From positions 1-35,298 of the forward strand of contig CAINVO010000017.1 in NCBI GenBank assembly GCA_903854195.1: 35,298 nt of DNA, given 5' to 3'. How positions within the stretch are numbered: position 1 is the stretch's first letter; every line of letters begins with the position of its first letter. A program made the position numbers and the translations under genes. This DNA comes from an uncultured bacterium (GTDB taxonomy: Bacteria > Patescibacteriota > Minisyncoccia > Phycocordibacterales > CAINVO01). A model generated the notes under the pieces. The model saw nothing but the letters and a program-made list of their open reading frames with translations. It was not told the origin of the DNA and made no database searches. Of this stretch, positions 8,501 through 16,396 are shown one piece after another.

Positions 8501-9766
8501 TTATTTAATAACTGTATCACTTGTACCTACTGTAACATTGATTCTTGATGGACTAACCTTACCAAGATTTATATATGAAGGGTAATGCACTAGGTCTTCC
8601 GACAAATCTACTGAGTATGTACCAGTTGCATAGCTACTCATATCAATAATCAAGTGAACATCTCTAGTTGGATCCAAGGTGCTTATGTCTCTTGTATCTC
8701 CAGACAAAGTCAAAGTTGCATCGCTTGGTGTTGTCTTTTTAATCTCAAGACCTGGAGCCACAGATTTGAACTCAATAGGTACAGAAAAATCTTCTGTAAT
8801 TACTACAGTTTGCGCACCGACCAAAAACCAAAGAATGGTAGCTAACACTAGAGAAACTATTTTTAGAACAAAATGATTCAAAATAAAATACTCCCAAGTT
8901 GATTTGTATTCATTTGGATTTTCACCCATGAACTTTTTTATAATATGTGAAAGTTGTTCACCAGAAGCAACACTTCGTATATTGCCAGCCTCCACAACAG
9001 AAACAACACCTCTTTCTTCTGACACAACAATTGCCAAACAATCTGTTCGCTCTGTTATACCAATAGCCGCACGATGTCTCGTACCAAAACGTGAGAAATC
9101 TTTAAAATCTTCAGCTAAAGGTAAATGTAGTCCGAAAGTTTTTATTCTTTTATTTTCAACAAGAAGTGCCCCGTCATGTCCTGGGGTTGTATCATCAAAA
9201 ATACTTAAAATAAGTGGGGTAGATACTTGTCCGTCTAATGGAAAACCTCCTTCAACAACGTCGTCTAGTGGATACTCACCAGACAAAACAATAATACTTC
9301 CAAGTCTACGTTTTGCCATTTCCATTACAGCGTGAACTATAGAATCAGTAACTTCTTCAGTAATATTTATTGCTCTTTTTGACAAGCTTCCACGTGACAG
9401 CGCAAACCACTTAAAAAATCTTCGAATCTCACGCTGAAAAACAATAACAAAAATAACTATAAAAAATGTAATCAGTGGACTTAAAATCTGACGAGTTAGG
9501 GTTAAATTTAAAAATCGAGCAACAGCACTAATTAAAAAAATCCCCCCAAAGGTACCAAGGATGAAATAGGACCTAGTCTGCTTAATAAAAACCAAAACAA
9601 AATACATCAAAACAGCAACAACAAGAATATCTATAATGTCCTTAAACTGTATAAGATCAGATAATCGAACAATTCCACTCCATAGACTATTAGAAAAGGT
9701 TGAGACTGAAGCTAGTTGGGTAAGTGACGGAATTTTAAATAATGTTGAAAGTGAAAAATTGGACAT
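8501..9766 (-). CDS. cdaA: Diadenylate cyclase (CdaA type) fused to a YbbR/CdaR-like domain
   Basis: Makes cyclic di-AMP from two ATP at the membrane. Three N-terminal helices (residues ~43-112) precede the DAC domain, which carries DGA at 198-200 and RHRAA at 230-234, the catalytic and ATP-binding motifs. CdaA proteins normally end near residue 270-280. Here the chain continues through another helix (LKIVSLVLATILWFLVG, ~295-315) into about 100 residues resembling a YbbR repeat (ITEDFSVPIEFKSVAPGLEI...VSPSRINVTV). In Firmicutes CdaA and the YbbR protein CdaR are separate neighbouring genes, so this is a single-chain enzyme-regulator fusion. No glmM is adjacent. It follows the CAP-domain gene by 58 bases. 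Confidence 0.92.
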   Translation of the reverse strand: MSNFSLSTLFKIPSLTQLASVSTFSNSLWSGIVRLSDLIQFKDIIDILVVAVLMYFVLVFIKQTRSYFILGTFGGIFLISAVARFLNLTLTRQILSPLITFFIVIFVIVFQREIRRFFKWFALSRGSLSKRAINITEEVTDSIVHAVMEMAKRRLGSIIVLSGEYPLDDVVEGGFPLDGQVSTPLILSIFDDTTPGHDGALLVENKRIKTFGLHLPLAEDFKDFSRFGTRHRAAIGITERTDCLAIVVSEERGVVSVVEAGNIRSVASGEQLSHIIKKFMGENPNEYKSTWEYFILNHFVLKIVSLVLATILWFLVGAQTVVITEDFSVPIEFKSVAPGLEIKKTTPSDATLTLSGDTRDISTLDPTRDVHLIIDMSSYATGTYSVDLSEDLVHYPSYINLGKVSPSRINVTVGTSDTVIK

Positions 9767-9824
9767 GTTGTTTCAGAACTTAGATAAAAATATTAAGTTA
9801 TTCTTACCTATTTAGAGTAGCAAA

Positions 9825-10889
9825 TTATTGAAGACCTGCGCAAGTATTGAAAGTTCTTACCGAAAGGTTGTATGTATCGATATCATTTTTCAATGCGGCG
9901 ACATTTGAATTGTAGGTACTAATTAGATTGTTGTATGCTTTTATTGTATCTCTATAACCTGGAGTTGAATTATCTATCTGATTTATGGCATCTTTCTGTT
10001 GGCTGAGTTGTGACTCTAAACTTGTAACGTATGACTTCAATTGATCTATTTTATTTTTTAAGGCTGCATCTACTGCTGGACATGAAGATACCGGCTTACC
10101 AAATTCCTGTACAGCAATCCAAGTTGATTTACCATTGTACATTCCTCTTCCAACGGCCACTCCTATTTCCTGAAAACGAGCATCTAGAATATTCGCTCTA
10201 TGATCAGGACTATTCATCCAAGCAATCATCACAGCTTGGTCATTATTAAAGTCTCCCAAAGCAAGATTTTCACCATCCACGATATAGGTGTAACCAACTT
10301 GGTTTGCAAGATCTGTCGGACCAATACCGGTTGGAGAAACATGGGCAAAATATTGCTTCGCAAACAAATCATCAAGTTTTGTTTTAGCTGCTTGATCCAA
10401 TTTTGAATTTTCTGAAAGAGTACCCACATTTCCAACGGTTTGACGATTATAATTTGTGATATCTATAATCCCTTTAATGGTAAGGCCGTAGCTTTCCATA
10501 GACGGCAGAGTAAGACTCTGAGCTGACAAGCCTTTAATGTCAGGCAGATTGGCTACGTTAATAATGGAACCTGATGACTGATTTTTACTTGTCTGCTTAG
10601 ATGCAGATGATGCCCCCCAAGAACTATTGTCTCCGGACTGAGTATTATCAAAATTCACAGATCCAGATGATGCCACGTCAATATTTACAGGCCTAAAAAA
10701 ATTTGAAAAATTTAATTCAACAAACTTAATAATTGGCAATTCAAAAGAAGGCAAATCTATAGTTGGAAATTTGAACGAAGCAAGTTGAGGGACAGATGAA
10801 CCATTCCACGATGAAAGATTTTGTTCAATAGTAAGACCGATAGCCCCGATCAAAAATAAAATAATTAGACCTCTAATCAGTGCGTACAT
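9825..10889 (-). CDS. Membrane-anchored CAP/SCP domain protein with C-terminal coiled coil
   Basis: An N-terminal helix (LIRGLIILFLIGAIGLTI) anchors or exports the protein. A Ser/Gly-rich linker (~50-120) follows, then a CAP (SCP/PR-1) domain at about 135-270 with QYFAHVSPTG, GENLALGDF, WMNSPDHRANIL and IGVAVGRG, the family's characteristic blocks. From about 280 the sequence is heptad-like (LKNKIDQLKSYVTSLESQL...LKNDIDTYN), a probable coiled coil. Two cysteines (SSCPAV and FNTCAG) flank this C-terminal segment and could pair. The start has TACAAT 8 bases upstream, within the end of the methyltransferase gene. CAP-domain function in bacteria is largely unknown; an extracytoplasmic role is inferred. 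Confidence 0.85.
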   Translation of the reverse strand: MYALIRGLIILFLIGAIGLTIEQNLSSWNGSSVPQLASFKFPTIDLPSFELPIIKFVELNFSNFFRPVNIDVASSGSVNFDNTQSGDNSSWGASSASKQTSKNQSSGSIINVANLPDIKGLSAQSLTLPSMESYGLTIKGIIDITNYNRQTVGNVGTLSENSKLDQAAKTKLDDLFAKQYFAHVSPTGIGPTDLANQVGYTYIVDGENLALGDFNNDQAVMIAWMNSPDHRANILDARFQEIGVAVGRGMYNGKSTWIAVQEFGKPVSSCPAVDAALKNKIDQLKSYVTSLESQLSQQKDAINQIDNSTPGYRDTIKAYNNLISTYNSNVAALKNDIDTYNLSVRTFNTCAGLQ

Positions 10890-10895
10890 ATGGTG

Positions 10896-11693
10896 TTATT
10901 GTATCATAGCCTCTATGCATAAAAAAAGTGGTATTTCTTTTCTTGCAACATCTTCGACTTCTCCCCTTTTAGTTTTTTCACTTTTTTTATGAGAAATCCA
11001 TTCTTCAAGTTTTGTAATGGCCATACCATTTTTAGACAAAGCTTTTACGTAAAACTGTAAAGGTCTATGGAACGAGATTGTACTCGGGCTCTTTGGATCA
11101 CTAGGGTGGGCCAATATTTTAGAAGTTGATTCTGAAATATATGAATCCAATCTACGATACTGAACATTATTTTTATCGTCATACCCCCAACTTGAAGTCT
11201 TAGGTATACGGAAACATGGATGATTCATGACTATAAAAAAATGACCCCCCGTGCGCAGAACCCTTTTGACTTCGGTAAAAACAGCATCAACCTCTTTTAT
11301 ATTTTGAATAGCCAAAATAATAGTAACAACGTCAAATGAATCATTTTTTAACGAAGTTAACTGATCCGCCTTTCCTACAAAAAAGTCTTGGCCTTTGTTT
11401 TTATTTTTTGCTATATCAATAAGAGATGGTGAAGAATCTATTCCAACAACCCTTGCACCAAGTGTTCTAAACGCACCAGAAAAAAATCCTTGACCACATG
11501 CAAGATCGAGAACATCCTTTGTGCCCTTAGTGTTTTTTCCTATCTCAGCGGGGCTTAATGCCCCCGAAACCAAACGAAGAATATTAGGTAGCACAACTTT
11601 CTGATGATAACTGTCATCAGACTCTAAATGCTTATCGTACCAAGGAGCCACACTTTCCCATGATGTGTCTTTTATTTTAGGAGAAGAGACCAA
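10896..11693 (-). CDS. SAM-dependent methyltransferase (class I)
   Basis: Rossmann-type methyltransferase. VLDLACGQGFFSGAFRTLGARVVGIDSS is motif I with the acidic residue ending strand 2; DSFDVVTIILAIQNI and RVLRTGGHFFIVMNHPCFR are motifs II/III of the ubiE/Methyltransf_11 type. The ORF track starts at ATG 11795, which would overlap the upstream gene by 83 bases and add a K/Q-rich tail that is only a frame-shifted reading of that gene's Lys/Ala repeats. I therefore prefer TTG at 11693 (265 aa); GTG just before AAPWYD-like sequence (VAPWYDKH) is another option. The substrate is unknown. The C-terminal third has many basic residues and no recognised motif. Confidence 0.75.
   Translation of the reverse strand: MVSSPKIKDTSWESVAPWYDKHLESDDSYHQKVVLPNILRLVSGALSPAEIGKNTKGTKDVLDLACGQGFFSGAFRTLGARVVGIDSSPSLIDIAKNKNKGQDFFVGKADQLTSLKNDSFDVVTIILAIQNIKEVDAVFTEVKRVLRTGGHFFIVMNHPCFRIPKTSSWGYDDKNNVQYRRLDSYISESTSKILAHPSDPKSPSTISFHRPLQFYVKALSKNGMAITKLEEWISHKKSEKTKRGEVEDVARKEIPLFLCIEAMIQ
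10898..10906 (-). promoter_or_regulatory. Extended -10 box of the CAP-domain gene
   Basis: Minus-strand TGATACAAT ends 8 bases before the ATG at 10889. It lies within the 3' end of the methyltransferase gene, so the CAP gene can be transcribed on its own as a leaderless mRNA. Confidence 0.45.
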
Positions 11694-11712
11694 ACTACCC
11701 TGCTGAATCTTT

Positions 11713-12153
11713 TTATTTAGCGGGCTTTGCTGCTTTGGTTGTCTTTTTTGCTGCTGGTTTAGATTTTTTCTGTTCGGATATTTTCTTTGAAACATTTTTT
11801 GTAGCTTTTTGTAGTTCTTTTTTAATATTATTCCAATGTGAGTGAAGATCCTTTAAAACTTCTTCAACTTCTTTTTGATCAATGTTCTTTGCTGCTCTAT
11901 ATTTTTTTGCAACACTATCTATGATTTGGGCATACTTTTCTTCATTAACTTCTTTAAGTCCTTCAAGCTTTTCTAGAACTTCCCCTTTAACCTTTAATGC
12001 CCAACCCTGTACTTTTTTTACACCTTTTTTACCTTGTTTTGTTCCATAGAGGAAATACATACCTGCAACTGTAGCTACCGCAAAACCCAAAAGACCTGCA
12101 GCTTTTACTGCACTACTCTCTGTTCCCTTTTTATCAGTTGTTTGATTTGCCAT
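11713..12153 (-). CDS. YtxH-like small membrane protein with Lys/Ala-rich tail
   Basis: A 146-aa protein with one N-terminal helix (AAGLLGFAVATVAGMYFLYG) directly followed by TKQGKKGVKKVQGW, the arrangement of YtxH/general-stress type membrane proteins. A long amphipathic helical region with regular charged residues follows (LEGLKEVNEEKYAQIIDSVAKKYR...LHSHWNNIKKELQKATKNVSKKI). The tail KPAAKKTTKAAKPAK is histone-H1-like and could touch nucleic acid or acidic surface polymer; this is speculation. The start has TAAAAT 6 bases upstream. It belongs to a minus-strand run of small membrane genes. Confidence 0.7.
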   Translation of the reverse strand: MANQTTDKKGTESSAVKAAGLLGFAVATVAGMYFLYGTKQGKKGVKKVQGWALKVKGEVLEKLEGLKEVNEEKYAQIIDSVAKKYRAAKNIDQKEVEEVLKDLHSHWNNIKKELQKATKNVSKKISEQKKSKPAAKKTTKAAKPAK

Positions 12154-12256
12154 TTTTGTATTTTAATTTTTAATTATGTAACTTTTTTAATAATTTTTTA
12201 CTATCTACAATTTATAAATTGTTATAGCCTGTTTACCAACTTTTATTCGGTGACAT

Positions 12257-12589
12257 CTACTCATCATCCTCATCTCTATCATCTTTTGCTTTTTTGGAAC
12301 GTCTACTCCTTTTAAGATTTGAAGCTACCCCAAAAACAGTGAGCATGCCCTTAAGAAAACCTGTTGCCATTTTACCTTTTGTTAATATTTCTTCTCTAAG
12401 GTCATGAACATCCTCGAGAATGATTTCTCCTTCCTTTTTTACCTTCTCCGACAATTCTTGTACATTTTTTAAAATACGCACAATGTAAACCCCAGCAACT
12501 ACTAATATAATCCCGATAATAATAAAGCCAATTGAACTAATCATAAAAAACAGATTGGCGTGAATAATTGATTGATCAACGATGTTCAT
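12257..12589 (-). CDS. Small membrane protein with coiled-coil tail, unknown function
   Basis: A 110-aa product with one N-terminal helix (FFMISSIGFIIIGIILVVAGVYIV). A charged amphipathic segment (ILKNVQELSEKVKKEGEIILEDVHDLREEIL) follows, and the tail is first basic and then acidic (LKRSRRSKKAKDDRDEDDE). This plan resembles DUF948-like proteins, which often lie beside YtxH-like genes as here, but the match is by plan rather than motif. Its ATG lies 14 bases inside the upstream kinase gene, and an extended -10 (TGATATAAT) lies 8 bases before it. Confidence 0.65.
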   Translation of the reverse strand: MNIVDQSIIHANLFFMISSIGFIIIGIILVVAGVYIVRILKNVQELSEKVKKEGEIILEDVHDLREEILTKGKMATGFLKGMLTVFGVASNLKRSRRSKKAKDDRDEDDE

Positions 12590-13109
12590 ATGTTGAGATT
12601 ATATCACAAATCTTTTCTACGACATCTTCAGGGCAAGAATGAGTCGTGTCTATAATATGATCGAAGTTTTCATCCGCATCATACCTACTAATACCATAAT
12701 ATTGTCGAAATCTTTCCAAATGTGCCGCCTCCCTAAGGTTTGTTTCTTTTAAAGCATGCTCCAAGGATACTTGATCACGAGACACGACCCTACCAACCCT
12801 TGTATTAAAATCACAATCAAGCTTTATTTTTATTGAATCTGAGATAAAAAACCAAGCTAGCCGGCTTTCAGCAACAAAATGGTCATGAGTACAACCATAC
12901 TCTTTCATTTTATTATCTAGTGCACGATCCAAAGAATCATCTTTTAAACAAAAAACCTCAAACTCTGACAGTGTTAGACCTCTAGACTTGGCTTCCTCTC
13001 TGTATAAATTTCCTGAGGAAATAAAATCAGCTCCGAGCTTTTTTGCTAGGAGCTTTCCGACTGAGCTTTTGCCTGCACCAGCCAAGCCAAATATAGTTAT
13101 TTTTGCCAT
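12576..13109 (-). CDS. cmk: Cytidylate kinase, archaeal-type (AAA-like NMP kinase)
   Basis: Small P-loop kinase that most likely phosphorylates CMP/dCMP. The P-loop GLAGAGKSS is at residues 8-16, followed by VGKLLAKKLGADFISSGNLYREEAKSRGLTLSEFE, which matches the short archaeal-type Cmk family. The lid-like arginines appear in RVGRVVSRDQ and the C-terminal YDADENFDHIIDTT is the conserved strand-Asp segment. At 177 aa it is of the expected size. It starts 2 bases after the end of the upstream small gene and overlaps the downstream one by 14 bases. Adenylate kinase or another NMP kinase is the main alternative. Confidence 0.75.
   Translation of the reverse strand: MAKITIFGLAGAGKSSVGKLLAKKLGADFISSGNLYREEAKSRGLTLSEFEVFCLKDDSLDRALDNKMKEYGCTHDHFVAESRLAWFFISDSIKIKLDCDFNTRVGRVVSRDQVSLEHALKETNLREAAHLERFRQYYGISRYDADENFDHIIDTTHSCPEDVVEKICDIISTYEHR
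12598..12606 (-). promoter_or_regulatory. Extended -10 box inside the cytidylate kinase gene
   Basis: Minus-strand TGATATAAT ends 8 bases before the ATG at 12589. It would start a leaderless transcript for the small membrane protein independently of the kinase gene that contains it. Confidence 0.5.
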
Positions 13110-13111
13110 GA

Positions 13112-13459
13112 CTAATGATACGACATCATCAAATTGAAGGCAAATAAGATTAAAACTACAAAAAACATATTAACGACGATTGCAGAAAATATTAAAAAAG
13201 AAAGAGAAGTTTTCTTTGGATAAACTGTGACAACAGATACCGATCCTTTTTTTAGAGGCGGAAGAAAATCATAGGTCGCAACAATATGTTGATGAATATC
13301 AGTCTCACTTAATCGAAGTTCAGTATAAGCATCATTAATTTCTTTTTTACTATAACCCATTCTCAAAAGGCTTTCTCCAATCTCGAGCGGTTTATGCTTA
13401 CTTTGAAGTTTTATTTTAAATAAAGAAATTATTTCTTTATTTTTTAGGCTCTCTTTCAT
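13112..13459 (-). CDS. C-tail-anchored small protein, unknown function
   Basis: A 115-aa protein with a helical N-terminal domain (LFKIKLQSKHKPLEIGESLLRMGYSKKEINDAYTEL). The MGYSKKEINDAY portion looks like a UBA/CUE-like three-helix pattern, though this is only a resemblance. A proline-containing linker (DFLPPLKKGS) leads to a single C-terminal helix (FLIFSAIVVNMFFVVLILFAFNLM), so the N-terminal part should be cytoplasmic and tail-anchored. An extended -10 (TGATAAAAT) ends 7 bases before the ATG. Confidence 0.6.
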   Translation of the reverse strand: MKESLKNKEIISLFKIKLQSKHKPLEIGESLLRMGYSKKEINDAYTELRLSETDIHQHIVATYDFLPPLKKGSVSVVTVYPKKTSLSFLIFSAIVVNMFFVVLILFAFNLMMSYH

Positions 13460-13466
13460 TGATAGT

Positions 13467-13475
13467 ATTTTATCA
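13467..13475 (-). promoter_or_regulatory. Extended -10 box of the tail-anchored gene
   Basis: Minus-strand TGATAAAAT ends 7 bases before the ATG at 13459, giving another predicted leaderless start in the narrow gap after the nuclease gene. Confidence 0.45.
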
Positions 13476-13480
13476 TATTT

Positions 13481-14179
13481 TTATTTAAGAAGTTGTCCGT
13501 TTGCACATGCGGCATCTGACCACAAACCAATTTTTCTCTTCCGTGCCAGCTTTTCTTCTTTTTTAAAATCTTTTTGATAAAGATACGGAACACTATATGT
13601 ATATTCATAAGCGTAACCTTGCTCAATCATATATCGGTTAAAGAAAAATTCTGACGAAGATGTAGCAACCGCGACAGACAAAGAACTGCTTGATCTACTC
13701 AAGATACTATTAGCTGGGTTTTCCAAATATACGTATTCGAGATACCGGCCATATTTATCAACCACATCCTGACTTATATCACTTTCGATTCGAATAGTGG
13801 CCCCATCAAGTAGATCATGTGCCTTTTTTGAAGCTTCCAAACCAAAACATTGCACTGTTTTTCTTGGATCAACTGTTTCTGGAGTATTAATCCCTATCAG
13901 CCGCAGTTTATACGACTCATACATACCAGCAATAGTTGAACTACCACCTTTTTCCATAAGATTTTTAACCACGACAGTGTCCCCATCAATCACCCTATCT
14001 ACTTTATAGAAACCATTCAGTCTCTTGGGGATTACCTTATTTTTAGCACCACCATTAAAATTTATTTGTTTGTTTATCATTTTTAGAACTGGCTGAGCAA
14101 AATAGATAATGCCCAATAATAAAATGCCTCCAATAAAAAACACAAAAACATGCTTCCAATACTTCCCGCTAAATATCAT
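13481..14179 (-). CDS. Membrane-anchored staphylococcal-type nuclease
   Basis: Thermonuclease (SNase, OB-fold) held outside the membrane by an N-terminal helix (HVFVFFIGGILLLGIIYFA). The core starts at FYKVDRVIDGDTVVVK. RLIGINTPETVDP carries the catalytic arginine and glutamate, and DKYGRYLEYVYL carries the second arginine, so all expected catalytic positions are present. A Ser-rich stretch of about 25 residues (NPANSILSRSSSSLSVAVATSSS) is inserted before the last helix MIEQGYAYEYTY, where most relatives have a short turn. WSDAAC ends the domain. It heads the minus-strand run and is divergent from the MarR operon. Extracellular nucleic-acid degradation for nucleotide scavenging fits an auxotrophic lifestyle, as inference. 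Confidence 0.9.
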   Translation of the reverse strand: MIFSGKYWKHVFVFFIGGILLLGIIYFAQPVLKMINKQINFNGGAKNKVIPKRLNGFYKVDRVIDGDTVVVKNLMEKGGSSTIAGMYESYKLRLIGINTPETVDPRKTVQCFGLEASKKAHDLLDGATIRIESDISQDVVDKYGRYLEYVYLENPANSILSRSSSSLSVAVATSSSEFFFNRYMIEQGYAYEYTYSVPYLYQKDFKKEEKLARKRKIGLWSDAACANGQLLK

Positions 14180-14312
14180 TACAAAATAATACTGTACACT
14201 AATAAAATTTAGTCAAAATATTGCTAAATATATCCATAAAACCAAAAAATTGATACAGAAAAACCTACTTTGACTTTTCAAATAAAACCTATACTATGCT
14301 TATATAAAGTAC

Positions 14313-14332
14313 TTAGCTTAGCTAAATATTAG
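14313..14332. promoter_or_regulatory. SlyA/MarR-type operator upstream of the efflux operon
   Basis: TTAGC-TTA-GCTAA (14313-14325) is an inverted repeat very close to the SlyA consensus TTAGCAAGCTAA. A second dyad CTAA-ATA-TTAG (14322-14332) overlaps it. It sits ~40 bases before the MarR gene and just after a possible promoter (TTGACT at 14270, TATACT/TATGCT near 14290-14300; spacing not ideal). Autorepression by the MarR protein is the natural reading. The remainder of 14180-14365 holds no gene. Confidence 0.55.
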
Positions 14333-14365
14333 TAATAATAAGTAAAGTGCACAATATACATAAAA

Positions 14366-14812
14366 ATGGATAAATTAATTTCGCAAATATTTGGTTTTTC
14401 TAGGGTGCTTCGAGAGCAAATACACTCTGGGGAAACAAGCAAGGATATAGAAAATTGCTCTTTTTTACACATAAAAACGCTCGATTTCATTGCTGACAAG
14501 AAACAACCATCAATGAAAGAAGTTGCAGAGAACCTACATATTGCCTCCCCCACTGCCACAAGCATCATAAATAGACTAGTTAAGAATGGCGATCTGCTCA
14601 GAATAAATGACCCGACAGACAGGAGAATTGTTCGCCTAAAGATAACAGTTGAAGGTAAAAAAAGATTATTGAGCGGAATAAAGAAAGTAAAGATTAATAT
14701 GAAAAAAGTACTTAACATCCTAACATTATCTGAACAGACAGAACTCGAGAAAATTTTAGAAAAAATAATTAAAAATCATAATAGCGAAGCTGATAAAATT
14801 ACCAAAAAATAA
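14366..14812 (+). CDS. MarR family transcriptional regulator
   Basis: A winged-helix repressor of 148 aa. The helix-turn-helix and wing are clear: PSMKEVAENLHIASPTATSIINRLVKNGDLLRINDPTDRRIVRLKITVEGKKRL. The DPTDRR wing with its conserved Asp-Arg pair is diagnostic of MarR. N- and C-terminal helices for dimerisation flank this. It begins an operon with two adaptor genes and an EmrB-type pump (gaps of 8-10 bases), matching emrRAB logic, in which the repressor is released by the exported compound. A SlyA-like palindrome lies upstream. Confidence 0.9.
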   Translation: MDKLISQIFGFSRVLREQIHSGETSKDIENCSFLHIKTLDFIADKKQPSMKEVAENLHIASPTATSIINRLVKNGDLLRINDPTDRRIVRLKITVEGKKRLLSGIKKVKINMKKVLNILTLSEQTELEKILEKIIKNHNSEADKITKK

Positions 14813-14820
14813 ATACAAAA

Positions 14821-16386
14821 ATGAAAAAGTTAAAAACAATTTTAGAAAATCCAAAGTATGTTATCGGCTCTAGTGTGGCCATCTCCATCATTATTCTTCT
14901 GGTGGGATTTTATTTTCTTTCAGGAAAAAGTGATCGTTTCGAAACAATAGCCGTCCAGAAAAAAAATATTTCAGAAAAGATAGTTGCCACTGGAAACGTA
15001 TCCGCTCAGCAAAACGTCTTATTAGCGTTTTCCACAACAGGCACAGTAACCTCCGTACCCACAAAAGTTGGTGACCATATAAATAGTGGTGAGATTTTGG
15101 GTAGTCTTGATTCGAGTGCATTAAACGCTGAACTTGAAGGAGCGAGAGCAGATGTGGTTGCAGAACAAGCCAATTTAGCAACAATGATGAAAGGTTCGAG
15201 ACCTGAGGAAGTTGTTATATATCAACAGCAAGCAGACAGTGCAAATTCTGCTTATCAAACTGCCCTAAAAAATGCATTCCTACAATCACAAGATGCTGTT
15301 AGAAATAAATCAGATAATATTTTCCGCGACCCACAGGGATCAAACCCTGAAATTGCTGTGAACGTTAAAACTCCATCTGTAGAAAAAGATATAAATTTTA
15401 AAAGACTACAGCTTACAACTAAATTTTTAACATGGAGTGATCTAATAAATAGTCAGGCAAATACACCGACATCAACGGTTCAGGACATATACGGTACTAC
15501 TAAACAAAATCTAAATTTTGTTAAAAACTTTTTAGACGAGATTGGAGGAGTTGTTACAGACCTTGCCACAAATAATTCTGGTCTATCTTCGGCACAAATA
15601 AACTCAGACCTAATCACGATAAATTCCGCCCAGACAGAAATAAATAATGCCATTGCATCTCTAGACGGAACACAATCTGCATACCTTACTGCAGAAGATC
15701 AACTTATTCTTAAACAATCAAGCGCAACACCAGAGGCAATTACAGCTGAACAGGCAAAAATTAGTAAGATGCAATCAATTGTAGATAATTATCAGAGTCA
15801 GATAAATCATACAGTAGTCATTGCGCCATTTAGTGGAACTGTAACTAAAGTTGACCCAAAAGTTGGAGAAGTTTTTTCAGCAGGAGTACCTGCCTTTGGC
15901 CTAATTGGTGACGGAGGATATAAGGTTGAAGTTCAGGTAACTGAAAATGACTTGGCAAAAATATCTTTAGAAAACAAAGCAACTATTACTCTAGATGCAT
16001 ATGGAACAGATACTCTATTCCCCGCAACAGTCGTAAATATTGATCCAGCTGAAACTACAACTAATGGGATTAATAGCTACAAGGTTACTTTATATTTTGA
16101 CAACAATGACAAGGACGGTCGTATTCATTCAGGAATGACGGCAAATGTCCTTATTGTGGCAAAACAATCTTCTGGTGTATTGGTTGTACCTACAAGTGCA
16201 GTTATCACACGCGGAACAAATAAAATTGTTTTAACCTTAACATCTGGTAGTAAAAATTTTACAGAAAAAATTATTACAACTGGTATCACTGGAGCAATTG
16301 AAGGAGACAACTCTGGAGTAAGCTACACCGAAATTACTTCTGGATTATCAGACGGAGATTTAGTGGCAAAATTTGGTAATCAATAA
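14821..16386 (+). CDS. HlyD/RND-type membrane fusion (adaptor) protein
   Basis: Efflux adaptor of 521 aa. An N-terminal helix (VIGSSVAISIIILLVGFYFL) anchors it. The split biotinyl-lipoyl domain is seen as VTSVPTKVGDHINSGEILGSLDSSAL and, far downstream, IAPFSGTVTKVDPKVGEVFSAG. About 230 residues lie between the halves, much of it helical hairpin. The beta-barrel follows (YKVEVQVTENDLAKISLENKATITLDAYG) and then a membrane-proximal domain ending SGLSDGDLVAKFGNQ. It is cotranscribed with MarR and the pump. No outer-membrane channel gene is nearby, in line with an organism that may lack a conventional outer membrane. Confidence 0.88.
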   Translation: MKKLKTILENPKYVIGSSVAISIIILLVGFYFLSGKSDRFETIAVQKKNISEKIVATGNVSAQQNVLLAFSTTGTVTSVPTKVGDHINSGEILGSLDSSALNAELEGARADVVAEQANLATMMKGSRPEEVVIYQQQADSANSAYQTALKNAFLQSQDAVRNKSDNIFRDPQGSNPEIAVNVKTPSVEKDINFKRLQLTTKFLTWSDLINSQANTPTSTVQDIYGTTKQNLNFVKNFLDEIGGVVTDLATNNSGLSSAQINSDLITINSAQTEINNAIASLDGTQSAYLTAEDQLILKQSSATPEAITAEQAKISKMQSIVDNYQSQINHTVVIAPFSGTVTKVDPKVGEVFSAGVPAFGLIGDGGYKVEVQVTENDLAKISLENKATITLDAYGTDTLFPATVVNIDPAETTTNGINSYKVTLYFDNNDKDGRIHSGMTANVLIVAKQSSGVLVVPTSAVITRGTNKIVLTLTSGSKNFTEKIITTGITGAIEGDNSGVSYTEITSGLSDGDLVAKFGNQ

Positions 16387-16396
16387 AAATAAAATT

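Noticed and set aside
14329-14718. 129-aa minus-strand ORF opposite the MarR gene
   Set aside because: Hydrophobic-looking only because it mirrors Lys-rich codons; the MarR reading is certain.
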